Positions 1 to 10,818 are shown, numbered from the stretch's first letter. The stretch: DNA of 64,000 bases from Luteibacter aegosomaticola (GCF_023078475.1 NZ_CP095741.1:3596001-3660000), one strand, 5' to 3'. A program made the numbers and translations. The notes: generated by a model not told the origin, from the sequence alone.

Positions 1-170
1 CATACATCGAGATCCACGATGACAGCCGGGAAACCGATGCCTGCGCGCTCGCGCCGGGGCACCCTTCGCTGGTGAGCGTGGTGGTGCCGGGCGATGCGGC
101 CGCGGGCTATGACATGGCGCTGTCGATCGGGCTGCGTTACCTGGCCCAGGGAGCACGCGCCGCAGCGTGA
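1..170 (+). CDS. C-terminal end of an unrecognised protein (5' partial)
   Basis: An open frame enters from the left edge (first full codon at base 3) and stops with TGA at 168-170, leaving about 55 residues. The visible tail is acidic, then hydrophobic, and ends AQGARAAA. I do not recognise the family, and the start and most of the protein lie outside the window. It is convergent with the tRNA-Thr and ispH genes on the other strand. The REP-like palindrome follows 13 bases after the stop, a position these repeats often take in this window. Confidence 0.5.
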   Translation, partial: YIEIHDDSRETDACALAPGHPSLVSVVVPGDAAAGYDMALSIGLRYLAQGARAAA

Positions 171-183
171 TCTGGCAGGACTG

Positions 184-209
184 GATCGCGCGCAAGCGCG
201 CTCCTACAG
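184..209 (-). repeat. REP-like palindrome, family A
   Basis: Single copy of the family A repeat. Read on the minus strand it begins CTGTAGGAGCGCGC and then folds back (GCGC-TT-GCGC core) ending CGCGATC. It lies between the convergent partial gene and the tRNA terminator. The conserved GTAG before the palindrome is the hallmark of REP elements mobilised by RAYT transposases (known for the class; the transposase is not in this window). Confidence 0.8.
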
Positions 210-212
210 GGC

Positions 213-236
213 AAAAAAAAACCCGCGCTAGCGGGT
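213..236 (-). terminator. rho-independent terminator of tRNA-Thr
   Basis: A 6-bp GC-rich stem, ACCCGC/GCGGGT around a GCTA loop (221-236), is flanked by an A-run on the left and a T-run on the right. On the minus strand the stem is followed by about eight T residues, ending tRNA-Thr transcription. It can also act rightward, because the opposite side carries five T residues. Confidence 0.85.
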
Positions 237-282
237 TTTTCCATTGCTTCCACGAACGCGCCACGGCAATCGGGGAAGTGTT

Positions 283-358
283 TGGTGCCGGAAATAGGAA
301 TCGAACCTACGACCTCATCATTACGAATGACGCGCTCTACCAACTGAGCTATTCCGGC
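283..358 (-). tRNA. tRNA-Thr (anticodon CGT)
   Basis: The minus strand folds into a standard 76-nt cloverleaf with encoded CCA. Acceptor stem GCCGGAA pairs with TTCCGGC; the D arm carries AGTTGGTAGA; the anticodon loop TTCGTAA gives CGT, which reads the threonine codon ACG; the T arm contains GTTCGATTCC. A promoter lies directly upstream (369-397) and a terminator directly downstream, so it looks like its own transcription unit although it is only 43 bases past the ispH stop. Confidence 0.97.
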
Positions 359-368
359 GAGACGCGGA

Positions 369-397
369 ATTCTAGGGGACATGAGCCCCCTGTGCAA
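369..397 (-). promoter_or_regulatory. sigma70 promoter of tRNA-Thr
   Basis: On the minus strand there is a -35 TTGCAC (392-397), a 17-bp spacer and a -10 TAGAAT (369-374), 10 bases before the first base of the mature tRNA. The spacer contains a GGGG/CCCC pair. The -35 sits only 4 bases past the ispH stop codon. Confidence 0.8.
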
Positions 398-401
398 GGC
401 C

Positions 402-1343
402 TCAGGAGGCCAGGCGCAATTCCTTGGGCAGCGCGAACGTGATGCTCTCGGCCTCGCCATCCAGCTCGCTGACCGAGCCGGCGCCCCACGATTGCAGGCG
501 GGCGATGACTTCCTTCACCAGCTTCTCGGGTGCGGAGGCACCTGCAGTGACGCCGATACGGGTCCTGCCCTCAATCCAGGCCTTCTCGATGTGTTCCGCG
601 CCATCGATGAGATAGGACGGAACGCCCTGCTTCTCCGCCAGCTCGCGCAGGCGATTGGAATTGGAGCTGTTCACGGAACCGACGACCAGCACGAGGTCGA
701 CCGCATCGGCCAGGCGACGCACGGCGTCCTGGCGGTTCTGCGTGGCGTAGCAGATATCGTCCTTGCGCGGACCTTCGATGGAAGCGAACTTGGCGCGCAA
801 GGCCTTGATGATGGCGATGGTGTCATCGACCGACAGCGTCGTCTGGGTGACGAAGGCGAGCTTTTCCGGCTGGCCGGGCACCAGTTCCGCCACGTCCTCG
901 ACCGATTCGACCAGATAGATATTGCCCGGGTTGCCCCGGTTCCACTGCCCCATCGTGCCTTCCACCTCGGGGTGGCCGGCGTGGCCGATCAGGACCACGT
1001 CGTGGCCCGCGCGACCCAGGCGGGCGACCTCCATATGCACCTTGGTGACCAGCGGGCACGTGGCGTCGAAGACGCGCAGGCCACGGCGGTCGGCTTCCTC
1101 ACGGACGGCCTTGGGCACGCCGTGGGCGCTGAAGATAACGGTGGAGTTATCCGGCACTTCGTCGAGCTCTTCGACGAACACGGCGCCATCGGCGCGCAGG
1201 CGCTCGACGACGTAGCGGTTGTGCACCACTTCGTGGCGGACGTAGATCGGCGCGCCGTATGACTCGAGCGCACGCTCGACGATGGCGATGGCGCGATCGA
1301 CGCCGGCGCAGAAGCCGCGGGGGTTAGCGAGGAGGATATCCAT
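402..1343 (-). CDS. ispH: 4-hydroxy-3-methylbut-2-enyl diphosphate reductase (IspH/LytB)
   Basis: Final enzyme of the MEP isoprenoid pathway. It reduces HMBPP to IPP and DMAPP using a [4Fe-4S] cluster in the cytoplasm. The 313-residue protein has the expected length and all three cluster cysteines: Cys12 (NPRGFCAGV), Cys96 ([11 protein letters not shown]) and Cys198 ([10 protein letters not shown]). The catalytic Glu126 lies in [10 protein letters not shown]. The ATG at 1343 is preceded by AGGATATC-type purine-rich sequence, and the protein begins directly with the conserved [12 protein letters not shown]. It lies downstream of lspA on the same strand, an order conserved in many Gammaproteobacteria, separated by a REP-like repeat. 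Confidence 0.98.
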   Translation of the reverse strand: MDILLANPRGFCAGVDRAIAIVERALESYGAPIYVRHEVVHNRYVVERLRADGAVFVEELDEVPDNSTVIFSAHGVPKAVREEADRRGLRVFDATCPLVTKVHMEVARLGRAGHDVVLIGHAGHPEVEGTMGQWNRGNPGNIYLVESVEDVAELVPGQPEKLAFVTQTTLSVDDTIAIIKALRAKFASIEGPRKDDICYATQNRQDAVRRLADAVDLVLVVGSVNSSNSNRLRELAEKQGVPSYLIDGAEHIEKAWIEGRTRIGVTAGASAPEKLVKEVIARLQSWGAGSVSELDGEAESITFALPKELRLAS

Positions 1344-1371
1344 GCTGGCGATTATCGCATGGGTGCGGGGG

Positions 1372-1395
1372 GATCGCGCGCAAGCGCGCTCCTAC
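1372..1395 (-). repeat. REP-like palindrome, family A, overlapping the lspA stop codon
   Basis: Single family A copy between lspA and ispH. On the minus strand its leading GTAG begins inside lspA: the last sense codon ends in G and the next three bases, TAG (1394-1392), are the lspA stop. The palindrome GGAGCGCGC-TT-GCGCGCGATC follows at once. Confidence 0.85.
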
Positions 1396-1886
1396 CGGGC
1401 TTTGGGCTGGAACAGGCTGAACACGATGAGGCCGGCCGCGCCGACGGAAATGGCGCAATCGGCCACGTTGAACACCGGGAACGGGTAGCTACCGAGATAA
1501 ACCTGGATGAAATCGGTGACCTTGGCGGCGTATACGCGGTCAATGAGATTGCCCAGTGCACCGGAAATGATCATCGCCAACGGGACGGCCGTACGCCAAT
1601 CGCGGCGCGGGGTACGGGAAAGCCACACCGCCAGCACGGCACTGATACCCACGGCCAGCGCAGCGAAGAACCAGCGCTGCCAGCCTGCGCTGTCCGCCAG
1701 GAAACTGAACGCGGCGCCCGTGTTGAACGTGAGCGTCCAGTTCAGGATGCCGGGAATGACCGGGTGCGGCGTCTCGGCCGGCTGCAGCGCGACCAGCGCC
1801 CACCACTTGGTGAGCTGGTCGGCCACGATCAGGCCCAGGGTGAGCCAGAGCCAGCTAAGCGCGTTGGGGCGGGGTCGTTCAGTCAT
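1392..1886 (-). CDS. lspA: Lipoprotein signal peptidase (signal peptidase II)
   Basis: Inner-membrane aspartyl protease that cleaves prolipoprotein signal peptides after Lgt has modified the lipobox cysteine. The 164-residue protein has four hydrophobic segments (about 11-29, 68-90, 98-112 and 136-158) and the conserved catalytic pair Asp116 (GNLIDR) and Asp125 (VTDFIQ), plus the N-terminal ADQLTKW signature. It sits between ileS (35 bases upstream) and ispH, the usual ribF-ileS-lspA-ispH order. Odd feature: its TAG stop codon is provided by the GTAG of a REP-like repeat, so the native C-terminus may have been altered by repeat insertion. Confidence 0.97.
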   Translation of the reverse strand: MTERPRPNALSWLWLTLGLIVADQLTKWWALVALQPAETPHPVIPGILNWTLTFNTGAAFSFLADSAGWQRWFFAALAVGISAVLAVWLSRTPRRDWRTAVPLAMIISGALGNLIDRVYAAKVTDFIQVYLGSYPFPVFNVADCAISVGAAGLIVFSLFQPKAR

Positions 1887-1921
1887 TCAGAAAGCCAGTA
1901 GATAAGTTAACCCCCGCTGGT

Positions 1922-4783
1922 TTAGAACCAGCGGCGGTCTTCGCCAGGGCCGGCCACGTTTTCAACGCAACGGCCGCAGATTTCCGGGTGGGCCGGGTCG
2001 TGGCCCACGTCGGGCTGGTGCTGCCAGCAACGAATGCACTTGGCCCAATCGGTGACGGCGGCGGACACGTAGACCTCGCCCTCCTCCAGCTCCACCTTTT
2101 CGGCGTTGGCCGGACGACCTTCGAGCGGCGCCAGCACCACGTCGGAGGTGATGAAGAAGAAGCGCAGCTCGCTGGCCGACTCCGCCAGCGCCGACTGCGT
2201 AGCGAGGTCGGCATGCAGCGTGATCGTGGCATCGAGCGAAGCGCCGATCTGACCCGCCTTGCGCATACCTTCAAGCACGCGCGATGCGGTCTCGCGAATG
2301 GTGAGCAGCTTGCTCCACCACGCACGGCTCTCCGCATCCTGGCGCACGTCGAGGCCTTCGTAGAAGGTCTCGAACAGCACGGATTCGCCACGCGAGCCTG
2401 GCAGATGCTGCCAGATCTCTTCGGCCGTGAAGCTCAGCATAGGCGCGATCCAGCGCACCATCGCCTCGGCGATCCGGTACATCGCGCTCTGCGCGCTGCG
2501 ACGGCCACGGCTTTCCGTCGGCATCGTGTACAGGCGGTCCTTCGTGACGTCGAGGTACAACGCGCCGAGCTCCGTGGTGCAGAAGTTCTGCACACGCTGG
2601 ACGATCTCGGGGAAGTCGTAACGCTCGTACGCCGCAATGATGGCGGCCTGCGTGTCGGCGGCCTGCTGCACGGCCCACTGGTCGAGCGGCAGGCAGGCGT
2701 CCGTCGCAAGGAGATCCTTGTCCGGGTTGAAGCCGTCGAGGTTGCCGAGCAGGAAGCGCGCGGTGTTGCGAATGCGGCGGTAGGTATCCGCCACGCGCTT
2801 CAGGATCTCGTCCGACAGCGACATTTCGTTGCGGTAGTCGGTCGAGGAGATCCACAGGCGCAGGATGTCCGCGCCCAGGGTCTTCATGATGTCCTGCGGC
2901 TCGATGCCGTTGCCCAGCGACTTGGACATCTTGCGGCCCTGCGCATCCACGGTGAAGCCGTGGGTCAGCACATGGTCGTAAGGCGCCCGGCCGTGGATGG
3001 CAGCCGAGGTGAGCAGCGACGACTGGAACCAGCCGCGATGCTGATCCGAGCCTTCGAGGTACATGACCTTGTATTCGCTGGCGTTGCCCGCCTGCAGCTC
3101 GGGGCGCTGGCCCACGACCGCGAAGTGGCTTACGCCTGAGTCAAACCACACGTCGAGGACGTCGGTGACCTTTTCGTACTTGTCGGCGTCATCGCCCAGC
3201 AGTTCGCGCGGATCCAGGGTGAACCAGCTATCGATGCCCTCGTGGGCGACCTTCTGCGCCACCTTCTCCATGAGCGGCACGGAATCCGGGTGCGGCTCGT
3301 GGGTGTTCTTGTCGACGAACAGCGTGATGGGCACGCCCCAGGTGCGCTGACGCGAGATGCACCAGTCCGGGCGGCCTTCGACCATGCCGCGGATGCGTTC
3401 TTCGCCCCATGCGGGCACCCAGCGCACGCTCTTGATCGAGGTAAGCGCGGTATCGCGCAGGCCGGCCGTTTCCATGCCGATGAACCACTGCGGCGTGGCG
3501 CGATAGATCACCGGCGTCTTGTGGCGCCAGCAATGCGGGTAGCTGTGGGTGAGCTTCGCGAACGCCAGCAACACGCCGCGCGAGCGCAGCAAGTCAACGA
3601 TGGCGTCGTTGCCCTTCCAGATGTGCATGCCGGCGAAGGTGACGTCACCCGCGAGCGGCAGGTCGGCGCGATATACACCGCGGCCATCCACGTAATTCAG
3701 CGTGCCGATGCCGTACTGCTGGCCCACGGCAAAGTCTTCCGCGCCGTGGTCGGGCGCGGTATGGACGGCACCGGTACCGTCCTCATCCGACACGTGGTCG
3801 CCGAGGATGATGGGCACGTGCTTGTCGTAGAACGGGTGCTTGAGCTGCTGGTTCTCCAGCGCCGCGCCCTGCTTGCGGCCGAGCACGACCACATCGCCTT
3901 CCACGCCATAACGGGCGAGCGCCTTCTCCGCGAGCGCCGACGCGATCACGAGCAGGACGCGCTTGCCGTCGCGCGACGGGCCTTCGACCAGCGAGTATTC
4001 GATTTCGCCACCCAGCGAGACGGCCTGGCTGGACGGCAGCGTCCACGGGGTCGTGGTCCAGATGGGCACCGCGATGATCGCGTCACCCACCTCAACACCG
4101 AACTCGGCACCCATTTCCTTCGGATACACGGCGTCGTACGCCACGTCCACGGCGGGCGAGGTCTTGTCGGCGTATTCGATCTCCGCCTCGGCCAGCGCCG
4201 AGCCGCAATCGAAGCACCAGTACACCGGCTTGGCGCCGCGCACCACGTGGCCGTTATCGACGATGCGCGCCAGCGCGCGGATCATGTCGGCTTCGTAGGT
4301 GAAATCGAGCGTGCGGTACGGCTTTTCCCAGTCACCCAGGACACCAAGGCGCTTGAAGTCGGCGCGCTGCAGGTCGATCTGCGCAAGCGCGTATTCGCGG
4401 CACTTCTGGCGGAACGCGGCGGCATCGAGCTTGTCGCCCGCTTTGCCGAACTTCTTTTCGATCGCGATTTCAATCGGCAGGCCGTGGCAATCCCAGCCCG
4501 GCACGTAAGGCGCACGGTAACCGGCAATCAGCTTCGACTTGACGATGACGTCCTTCAGCACCTTGTTGACCGCATGGCCAAGGTGGATGGCGCCGTTCGC
4601 ATACGGCGGGCCGTCGTGCAGCACGAACACCTTGTCGCGGCCGGCGGTCTTTTCCTGGATCTGCTGGTAGCGGCCCACCCGCTCCCAATTCGCCAGCCAG
4701 TTCGGCTCGCGCTTGGGCAGGTCGCCGCGCATCGGGAATTCCGTCTGCGGCAGGTTGATCGTGTTCTTGTAGTCCTGGGTCAT
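1922..4783 (-). CDS. ileS: Isoleucyl-tRNA synthetase
   Basis: Class I synthetase that charges tRNA-Ile and edits mischarged valine. From the ATG at 4783 it has 953 residues and starts [20 protein letters not shown], like other bacterial IleRS; a longer frame opening at a TTG at 4816 would add 11 non-conserved residues and overlap the ribF stop, so it is rejected. Visible motifs: HLGH (residues 67-70) for the HIGH box, WTTTPWTLP in the editing domain, KMSKS (618-622), and a C-terminal zinc ribbon with CIRCW and CGRCVENV. It begins 19 bases after the ribF stop and is followed by lspA, so ribF-ileS-lspA-ispH probably form one operon. Confidence 0.98.
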   Translation of the reverse strand: MTQDYKNTINLPQTEFPMRGDLPKREPNWLANWERVGRYQQIQEKTAGRDKVFVLHDGPPYANGAIHLGHAVNKVLKDVIVKSKLIAGYRAPYVPGWDCHGLPIEIAIEKKFGKAGDKLDAAAFRQKCREYALAQIDLQRADFKRLGVLGDWEKPYRTLDFTYEADMIRALARIVDNGHVVRGAKPVYWCFDCGSALAEAEIEYADKTSPAVDVAYDAVYPKEMGAEFGVEVGDAIIAVPIWTTTPWTLPSSQAVSLGGEIEYSLVEGPSRDGKRVLLVIASALAEKALARYGVEGDVVVLGRKQGAALENQQLKHPFYDKHVPIILGDHVSDEDGTGAVHTAPDHGAEDFAVGQQYGIGTLNYVDGRGVYRADLPLAGDVTFAGMHIWKGNDAIVDLLRSRGVLLAFAKLTHSYPHCWRHKTPVIYRATPQWFIGMETAGLRDTALTSIKSVRWVPAWGEERIRGMVEGRPDWCISRQRTWGVPITLFVDKNTHEPHPDSVPLMEKVAQKVAHEGIDSWFTLDPRELLGDDADKYEKVTDVLDVWFDSGVSHFAVVGQRPELQAGNASEYKVMYLEGSDQHRGWFQSSLLTSAAIHGRAPYDHVLTHGFTVDAQGRKMSKSLGNGIEPQDIMKTLGADILRLWISSTDYRNEMSLSDEILKRVADTYRRIRNTARFLLGNLDGFNPDKDLLATDACLPLDQWAVQQAADTQAAIIAAYERYDFPEIVQRVQNFCTTELGALYLDVTKDRLYTMPTESRGRRSAQSAMYRIAEAMVRWIAPMLSFTAEEIWQHLPGSRGESVLFETFYEGLDVRQDAESRAWWSKLLTIRETASRVLEGMRKAGQIGASLDATITLHADLATQSALAESASELRFFFITSDVVLAPLEGRPANAEKVELEEGEVYVSAAVTDWAKCIRCWQHQPDVGHDPAHPEICGRCVENVAGPGEDRRWF

Positions 4784-4802
4784 CGCTGGCAACCGTGGTA
4801 TG

Positions 4803-5759
4803 TCATGCATCGGCAAGGATGGGGTTCATCCCCAGAGCCTTCCGGGCGTCCTTTTCATCCTGCCGCATCTGTACGGTCAGGGCTTCCAGGCCGTCGAATT
4901 TTTCTTCATCCCTGAGCTTGCGGACGAACTCCACGCCGATGCGCTGGCCGTAGAGATCGCCGGAGAAATCGAACAGGTGCGCTTCGAGCAGGGGCTCGCG
5001 CACTTCGTTCACCGTGGGGCGGAAGCCCAGGCTGGCCACACCGGGCCAGCTGCACGGGCCGTCGCCAATGCCAATGCGCACGGCGAAGATGCCCTGGATG
5101 GGGCTCACGCGGTCGCGCAGGTGGATGTTGGCGGTGGGGTAACCGAGTTCGCGCCCGAGCTGCTTACCGTGCTCCACGTGGCCGTCGATGACGAACGGGC
5201 GGCCCAGCAGCGTCGTGGCATCGGCGAAGCGACTCTCGGCCAGCAGCGTACGGACCTTCGACGACGACACCCGCTCGCCATCCACCAGCACCGGCGCCAC
5301 GGCATGGGCGGTGAAGCCCAGCTCGGTACCCATGGCCTGGAGCAGCGCGAAATCGCCGCCGCGGCGATGGCCGAAGCGGAAATCCTCGCCCACCCATACC
5401 TCGCGGGCGGCCAGGCGGCCGACGATCACCCTGCGCACGAAATCCTCGGCGGACATCTGGGTCAGGGCTTCGTCAAAGCGCAGGGAGAGCAGCTCGACGA
5501 TACCGGCGGCGGTCATGCCTTCCGCCTTTTCGCGGACGCCGGAAAGACGCGGCACGGGCTCCTTCGAGAAGAAGGCGCGCGGCAGCGGATCAAAGGTGAT
5601 GACGGCAGGCGCCAGGCCCTGTGCCGCGGCGCGCTGGCGCACCTCGGCAAGGATGGCCTGGTGGCCGAGATGCAGGCCGTCGAAGGCGCCGATCGCGACC
5701 ACGCTGCCCTGCGGCGTGAGGCACGCGCCGTCCACGTCGCGATGGAGTCGCAGCGTCAT
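4803..5759 (-). CDS. ribF: Bifunctional riboflavin kinase / FAD synthetase
   Basis: Converts riboflavin to FMN and FMN to FAD. The 318-residue protein has the N-terminal FAD synthetase nucleotidyltransferase domain with the [11 protein letters not shown] motif (about residues 23-33) and a C-terminal riboflavin kinase domain beginning near GRPFVIDG and containing the conserved YPTANI. The chosen start ([11 protein letters not shown] at 5759) matches the family; the same frame stays open upstream to 5918 but that part is low-similarity leader. It lies 85 bases downstream of murJ and 19 bases upstream of ileS, a typical gammaproteobacterial arrangement. Confidence 0.97.
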   Translation of the reverse strand: MTLRLHRDVDGACLTPQGSVVAIGAFDGLHLGHQAILAEVRQRAAAQGLAPAVITFDPLPRAFFSKEPVPRLSGVREKAEGMTAAGIVELLSLRFDEALTQMSAEDFVRRVIVGRLAAREVWVGEDFRFGHRRGGDFALLQAMGTELGFTAHAVAPVLVDGERVSSSKVRTLLAESRFADATTLLGRPFVIDGHVEHGKQLGRELGYPTANIHLRDRVSPIQGIFAVRIGIGDGPCSWPGVASLGFRPTVNEVREPLLEAHLFDFSGDLYGQRIGVEFVRKLRDEEKFDGLEALTVQMRQDEKDARKALGMNPILADA

Positions 5760-5844
5760 GCGCGGCCGCCTTGGGGTCGATGCGGAATAAAAGCCATCGG
5801 GCCAGTATAGCGGCCCCATTGCGCCGCACAATGCGTGCGCAGCC

Positions 5845-7452
5845 TTAGCGGGCGCGGAGCTCGTTAGGGCGGAAACCCATGGCGAAGAGGGCCGCCACAT
5901 ACGAGCCGCCGCCGGCACAAACCAGCACGGCCAGGCGCCCTACTCGCGTCCACTTCTCGACCCCACTCCACTCCGGCCAGACGTACAGGCCAGCCAGAAG
6001 CACGGCGGACATCACGGCACAGGCGACGGCGAGGCGGAGGATATGCCGGGGCCAGCCGGGCTGGCGCTCGTAGACGCCTGCCTTCCCCAGCCAGCGCCAG
6101 AGCAGACCCAGGTTGATATAGCTGGCGATGGCGCTGGCCATGCCCAGGGCCATGTGCAGGCCCGGGATCGTCGCGATGGCCTGCAGCCAGGAACCGTCCT
6201 TCTGCGCCGGGGTGCCCCACAGGGTGACCAGCAGGGCCAGGCACAGCACGTTAAGGACCATGTTAGAGACCAGCGAAGCCACGCCAGCGCGCACCGGGGT
6301 CTTCGTATCCTTGCGGGCGTAGAACGCCGGAAGCACCACCTTCACCATGGCGAATGCCGGCAGGCCAAAGCTGAGGGCCGTGATCGACAGCGAGGCCATC
6401 TTCGTATCGAACGCGGTGAACCGGCCGTTCTGGAAGATCGTGGCCACCAGCGGGAACGAAAGGATCATCAGGGCGAACATGGCCGGCACCGCGATCAGCA
6501 GCGTGGTCCGCAGGCCCCAGTCGAGGGCGCGGGAGAACCCGTCCCGATCGCTGGCCACGTGGTGGCGTGAGAGCGAGGGCAGGATCACCGTGCCCAGGGC
6601 CACGCCGAACACGCCCAGCGGCAGCTCCAGGAAGCGGTCAGCCTGGGAGAGCCAACTCTGCGAGCCAGCAATCAGCAGCGAGGCGATGATCGTATCCAGC
6701 AGCAGGTTGATCTGCGCCACCGAGGAGCCAAACAGGGTCGGCACCATCAGGCGCATGATCCGGCGCACATCCGGCGACTGCCAGCCCCAGCGCGGCAGGG
6801 TCAGCAGATCGAGCTGGCGCAGCGCGGGGAGCTGGAATGCCAGCTGGAGCACGCCCGCCACCAGGATCGCCCAGCCCATCGCCATGATAGGCGTGTGCAG
6901 CATGGGCGCCAGCCACAGCGCGCCTGCGATCATGCACAGGTTGAGGATCACCGGCGTCAGAGCCGGCAGGCCAAAGCGATGGAAACTGTTAAGCGCCCCG
7001 CCGCTCAGCGCCGTCAGCGACACGAACAGAAGGAACGGGAACGTCAGGCGGAGCAGATCGACGGTGAGATCGAACTTGCCTGGCTCGTTGACGGAGCCGG
7101 GCGAAAACAGCGTCGTGACCTGGGGCGCGAAGATGATGCCGATGGCCGTCACCAGCAGCAGTACGCCACCCAAGGTGCCCGAGGTCTTCGCCATCAGGTC
7201 CTTCAGATCCCCGTGCGTGCGGGTTTCCTTAACCTCGGTGAAGACCGGCACGAAAGCCGTGGAAAAAGAGCCCTCGGCGAAGAGCCGGCGCATGAAGTTC
7301 GGGATGCGGAACGCCACGAAAAACGCATCGGTGGCCGCGTTGGCGCCGAACGAATGAGCGATCGACATATCGCGGACCAGGCCGAGCACACGCGAAACCA
7401 TGGTCATGCTGCTGAAGGACAGCATGCTGCGTAAGAGGCTGGGGGCTTTCAT
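5845..7452 (-). CDS. murJ: Lipid II flippase MurJ
   Basis: Polytopic inner-membrane transporter of the MOP superfamily that moves lipid II to the periplasm for peptidoglycan synthesis. The 535-residue protein is strongly hydrophobic with about 14 predicted segments. The conserved N-terminus reads LLRSMLSFSSMTMVSRVLG, followed by RDMSIAHSFGA and FRIPNFMRRLFAEGSFS, signatures of MurJ/MviN. The start at 7452 (MKAPSLLR) is chosen over an in-frame codon at 7518 because the intervening residues are not hydrophobic or conserved. It is divergent from rpsT, a very common arrangement. Confidence 0.97.
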   Translation of the reverse strand: MKAPSLLRSMLSFSSMTMVSRVLGLVRDMSIAHSFGANAATDAFFVAFRIPNFMRRLFAEGSFSTAFVPVFTEVKETRTHGDLKDLMAKTSGTLGGVLLLVTAIGIIFAPQVTTLFSPGSVNEPGKFDLTVDLLRLTFPFLLFVSLTALSGGALNSFHRFGLPALTPVILNLCMIAGALWLAPMLHTPIMAMGWAILVAGVLQLAFQLPALRQLDLLTLPRWGWQSPDVRRIMRLMVPTLFGSSVAQINLLLDTIIASLLIAGSQSWLSQADRFLELPLGVFGVALGTVILPSLSRHHVASDRDGFSRALDWGLRTTLLIAVPAMFALMILSFPLVATIFQNGRFTAFDTKMASLSITALSFGLPAFAMVKVVLPAFYARKDTKTPVRAGVASLVSNMVLNVLCLALLVTLWGTPAQKDGSWLQAIATIPGLHMALGMASAIASYINLGLLWRWLGKAGVYERQPGWPRHILRLAVACAVMSAVLLAGLYVWPEWSGVEKWTRVGRLAVLVCAGGGSYVAALFAMGFRPNELRAR

Positions 7453-7583
7453 CCGTACCTGGGGCTGCCGGTAAACCGCTAGTTTGACAAAGGCGGGCGG
7501 GCGCGGGACAGTCCTCATTCTGAATTTTCCCGGGCAGTCCGGGAGAGCGCTCCCGGCCGGGCTTCCCGCGGGGGGCTAACCTA

Positions 7584-7612
7584 TTGACGCAGCCCCATTT
7601 TGGCCGCACAAT
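7584..7612 (+). promoter_or_regulatory. Predicted rpsT promoter
   Basis: TTGACG (7584-7589), a 17-bp spacer and CACAAT (7607-7612) make a plausible sigma70 promoter about 40 bases before the rpsT start. The -35 is strong and the -10 is imperfect. Confidence 0.55.
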
Positions 7613-7653
7613 GGGCGTCTTTTTTAAAACCCACCGAACTCTGGAGCTTTACC

Positions 7654-7917
7654 TTGGCCAACATCAAGTCCGCGAAGAAGCGTGCGCGTCAGTCGGAGCA
7701 GCGCCGGCTGCGCAACGTCAGCGCGCGTTCCATGGTGCGTTCCGCACTGAAGAAGGTCGTCAAGGCGATCGACGCCAAGGATAAGGCAGCTGCTGCCTCG
7801 GCTTACGCCGTCGCCGTGCCGGTCATGGACCGCTACGCCGCCCGTGGCCTGATCCACAAGAACAAGGCTGCTCGTCACAAGAGCCGCCTGAACGCGAAGA
7901 TCCGCGACCTGGCTTAA
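7654..7917 (+). CDS. rpsT: 30S ribosomal protein S20
   Basis: Small-subunit protein that binds the 16S rRNA 5' domain. The 87-residue basic protein starts [16 protein letters not shown], the family's N-terminus. That start uses TTG at 7654 with a Shine-Dalgarno GGAG at 7643-7646; no in-frame ATG lies at a suitable place. E. coli rpsT also uses a UUG start, and poor initiation is part of S20 autoregulation there (established knowledge), so the rare start is likely functional. A strong terminator follows 26 bases after the stop. The gene is divergent from murJ. Confidence 0.97.
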   Translation: MANIKSAKKRARQSEQRRLRNVSARSMVRSALKKVVKAIDAKDKAAAASAYAVAVPVMDRYAARGLIHKNKAARHKSRLNAKIRDLA

Positions 7918-7943
7918 AGCCTGCGCGACATCGCTGTTCACAG

Positions 7944-7969
7944 AAAAGCCGGCGCAAGCCGGCTTTTTT
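7944..7969 (+). terminator. rho-independent terminator after rpsT
   Basis: Perfect stem AAAAGCCGGC/GCCGGCTTTT with a GCAA loop followed by a T-run. It ends rpsT transcription. Confidence 0.92.
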
Positions 7970-8005
7970 GTTGCCCAACACCCGGGCCGAAACACTGATA
8001 CACCG

Positions 8006-8100
8006 GTAGAAGCCCACCCTGTGGGCGACATCTTTCGCCCCACCGCTACAGGCCCTGTGGCGTTATCGCGAACGGCGTCGCCCACAGGGTGGGCTCCTAC
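8006..8100. repeat. Paired REP-like repeat, family B (inverted pair)
   Basis: Two inverted copies of the family B palindrome, each with a GCCCACCCTGTGGGCGAC core, facing each other across a roughly 45-base centre. The outer ends read GTAGAAGC on the left and GCTCCTAC on the right. The pair lies between the rpsT terminator and the obgE stop, in the convergent gap. Two further pairs of the same layout occur at 10020-10114 and 49865-49959. Confidence 0.88.
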
Positions 8101-8110
8101 GGGGCAGGGG

Positions 8111-9247
<1,137 letters not shown>

Positions 9248-9265
9248 CTATCGCGTCGTGGCGAA

Positions 9266-9523
9266 TTACGCCTGGACGACGTCGACGAACTTGCGACCCT
9301 TGTCGCCGCGGGTCTTGAACGACACGGTGCCGTCGACCAGGGCGAACAGGGTGTGGTCGCGGCCGAGGCCGACGCCCACGCCGGCGTGGAACTTGGTGCC
9401 ACGCTGACGAACGATGATGTTGCCGGCTTCAACAGCCTGGCCGCCATAGATCTTCACACCGAGATACTTCGGGTTCGAATCGCGACCGTTACGGCTGGAA
9501 CCTACGCCTTTTTTATGTGCCAT
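9266..9523 (-). CDS. rpmA: 50S ribosomal protein L27
   Basis: 85-residue large-subunit protein whose N-terminus reaches toward the peptidyl transferase centre. The sequence starts [16 protein letters not shown] and contains [17 protein letters not shown], both diagnostic. It follows rplU by 21 bases in the same operon. A terminator downstream partly separates it from obgE. Confidence 0.98.
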   Translation of the reverse strand: MAHKKGVGSSRNGRDSNPKYLGVKIYGGQAVEAGNIIVRQRGTKFHAGVGVGLGRDHTLFALVDGTVSFKTRGDKGRKFVDVVQA

Positions 9524-9544
9524 GACTCAATATCCTCCGGCGAC

Positions 9545-9859
9545 TCAGGCGTTGATGCCCGTGATCTCGATTTCGGTGTAATGCTGACGGTGGCCCTGCT
9601 GACGCTTGTAGTGCTTGCGGCGGCGGAACTTGATGATGCGGATCTTATCGGCGCGGCCGTGTGCACGGACCTTGGCGCTGACAGTGGCGCCGGCGACGAG
9701 CGGGGCACCAACGGTGATCGACTCACCTTCGCCGACGAGGAGAACCTCTTCGAACGTGAAGGTCGAATCGACTTCGGCGGGGAGCAGCTCCACGCGCAGG
9801 ACTTCGCCCTGCATCACGCGGTACTGCTTGCCACCGGTCTTAATGACTGCGTAGCTCAT
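9545..9859 (-). CDS. rplU: 50S ribosomal protein L21
   Basis: 104-residue large-subunit protein. It begins [15 protein letters not shown] and has the C-terminal [19 protein letters not shown] segment that contacts 23S rRNA. First gene of rplU-rpmA-obgE, with a strong promoter 57-86 bases upstream (9916-9945). Confidence 0.98.
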   Translation of the reverse strand: MSYAVIKTGGKQYRVMQGEVLRVELLPAEVDSTFTFEEVLLVGEGESITVGAPLVAGATVSAKVRAHGRADKIRIIKFRRRKHYKRQQGHRQHYTEIEITGINA

Positions 9860-9915
9860 GACTGTTCCTGATTATGTAGTTCTTTTTAGGGTGTTACGGG
9901 TGTTACGAACCGCGA

Positions 9916-9945
9916 ATTATAGCGGCAGGGAAAAGCCAAGGTCAA
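9916..9945 (-). promoter_or_regulatory. sigma70 promoter of rplU-rpmA
   Basis: On the minus strand TTGACC (9940-9945), an 18-bp spacer and a perfect TATAAT (9916-9921) stand upstream of rplU. This is one of the best consensus promoters in the window and fits a ribosomal-protein operon. Confidence 0.85.
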
Positions 9946-10019
9946 TCAGGCGGTTAACCTTTGGGCAAATTCTAGCCACTGACAGAAATCACCGCCATTT
10001 CAAAGACTTACGAGGATCT

Positions 10020-10114
10020 GTAGGAGCCCGCCCTGTGGGCGACGCCTTTCGTACCGCCGCCACAGGGCCTGTCGGGGTTCGCGAAAAGATGTCGCCCACA
10101 GGGTGGGCTCCTAC
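10020..10114. repeat. Paired REP-like repeat, family B
   Basis: Inverted pair like that at 8006-8100: GTAGGAGCCCGCCCTGTGGGC on the left and the reverse arrangement ending GGGCTCCTAC on the right. The left arm has one substitution (CCCGCC for CCCACC). It lies in the 263-base gap between the rplU start region and the stop of the DUF2059 gene; apart from this repeat and the rplU promoter I see nothing else in that gap. Confidence 0.88.
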
Positions 10115-10122
10115 GCGGGGGG

Positions 10123-10647
10123 TTACTTCTTTTTGGCGGGGGCCGGGGCGGGCGCCGGGGTGGCGGGCTTGGCGGCCGTGCCGGTGGCCGGGCACTGGCC
10201 CTGGGCGTTCAGGGTGCCCTGGCTCTGCAGTTGGGTGATCATCTGCTGGCCGCGTTCCTGGCCCCACTGCTTACCCACCTGCATGCCCTCAGCCATGGTG
10301 GCCGGCATCTGGGTGATCACCTTCTGGCCGAGCGGGCTCTTGTAGAACTTCAGCAGGCCGTCGATATCCTCGGCCGTGAAGTGCTTCTGGTACACCGGCA
10401 CCATGCGGCCGATGAGCTGGTTGGTGGCATTGGCATCGACGAAACCCTGCCAGTAGCTCGGCGGCACGCACGGCAGCGCGCTGGCCATCACACCCGCCAT
10501 CTGGCTGTTCATCTGGCTCAGCATGCGGCCCATGCCCACGGCATCCATGAGCTGGCGTACCTGCGCCTCGCTCGGCGGGGCGGCCATGGCCTGGCCGGTA
10601 CAGGTAGCCAGCACCAGGCCGGCGGCGATCCCTTTCCAGTTACGCAT
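10123..10647 (-). CDS. Secreted DUF2059-like protein
   Basis: 174-residue exported protein of unknown function. A signal peptide is clear ([22 protein letters not shown], cleavage after AMA). The mature part resembles DUF2059: an N-terminal helix region [10 protein letters not shown], then [20 protein letters not shown], a stretch typical of that family. The tail is Ala/Pro/Lys rich (repeated PAPA) and ends KKK, probably disordered. The start at 10647 has GAGGACATATGC-type purine-rich upstream sequence. It is divergent from uvrA; no other functional context is visible. Confidence 0.8.
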   Translation of the reverse strand: MRNWKGIAAGLVLATCTGQAMAAPPSEAQVRQLMDAVGMGRMLSQMNSQMAGVMASALPCVPPSYWQGFVDANATNQLIGRMVPVYQKHFTAEDIDGLLKFYKSPLGQKVITQMPATMAEGMQVGKQWGQERGQQMITQLQSQGTLNAQGQCPATGTAAKPATPAPAPAPAKKK

Positions 10648-10818
10648 GCATATGTCCTCTTCACGGGTTGGAGTGGCCCGCCCCTGCGCGGGCCGGGCCA
10701 TGGTAGCCGGTGGCGACCAACCCGACACAACGCCTGTGATGAACCGTCACAAGTGCAAGGGGGATGAAGGCTTGACGGCCTTGGTATAGTCCCTTTCTTC
10801 CCCCATTTACGTCGGCAC

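Noticed and set aside
10772..10790. TTGACG with TATAGT upstream of uvrA
   Set aside because: The elements are only about 7 bases apart, so they cannot form one sigma70 promoter, and no SOS (LexA) box was recognised there.
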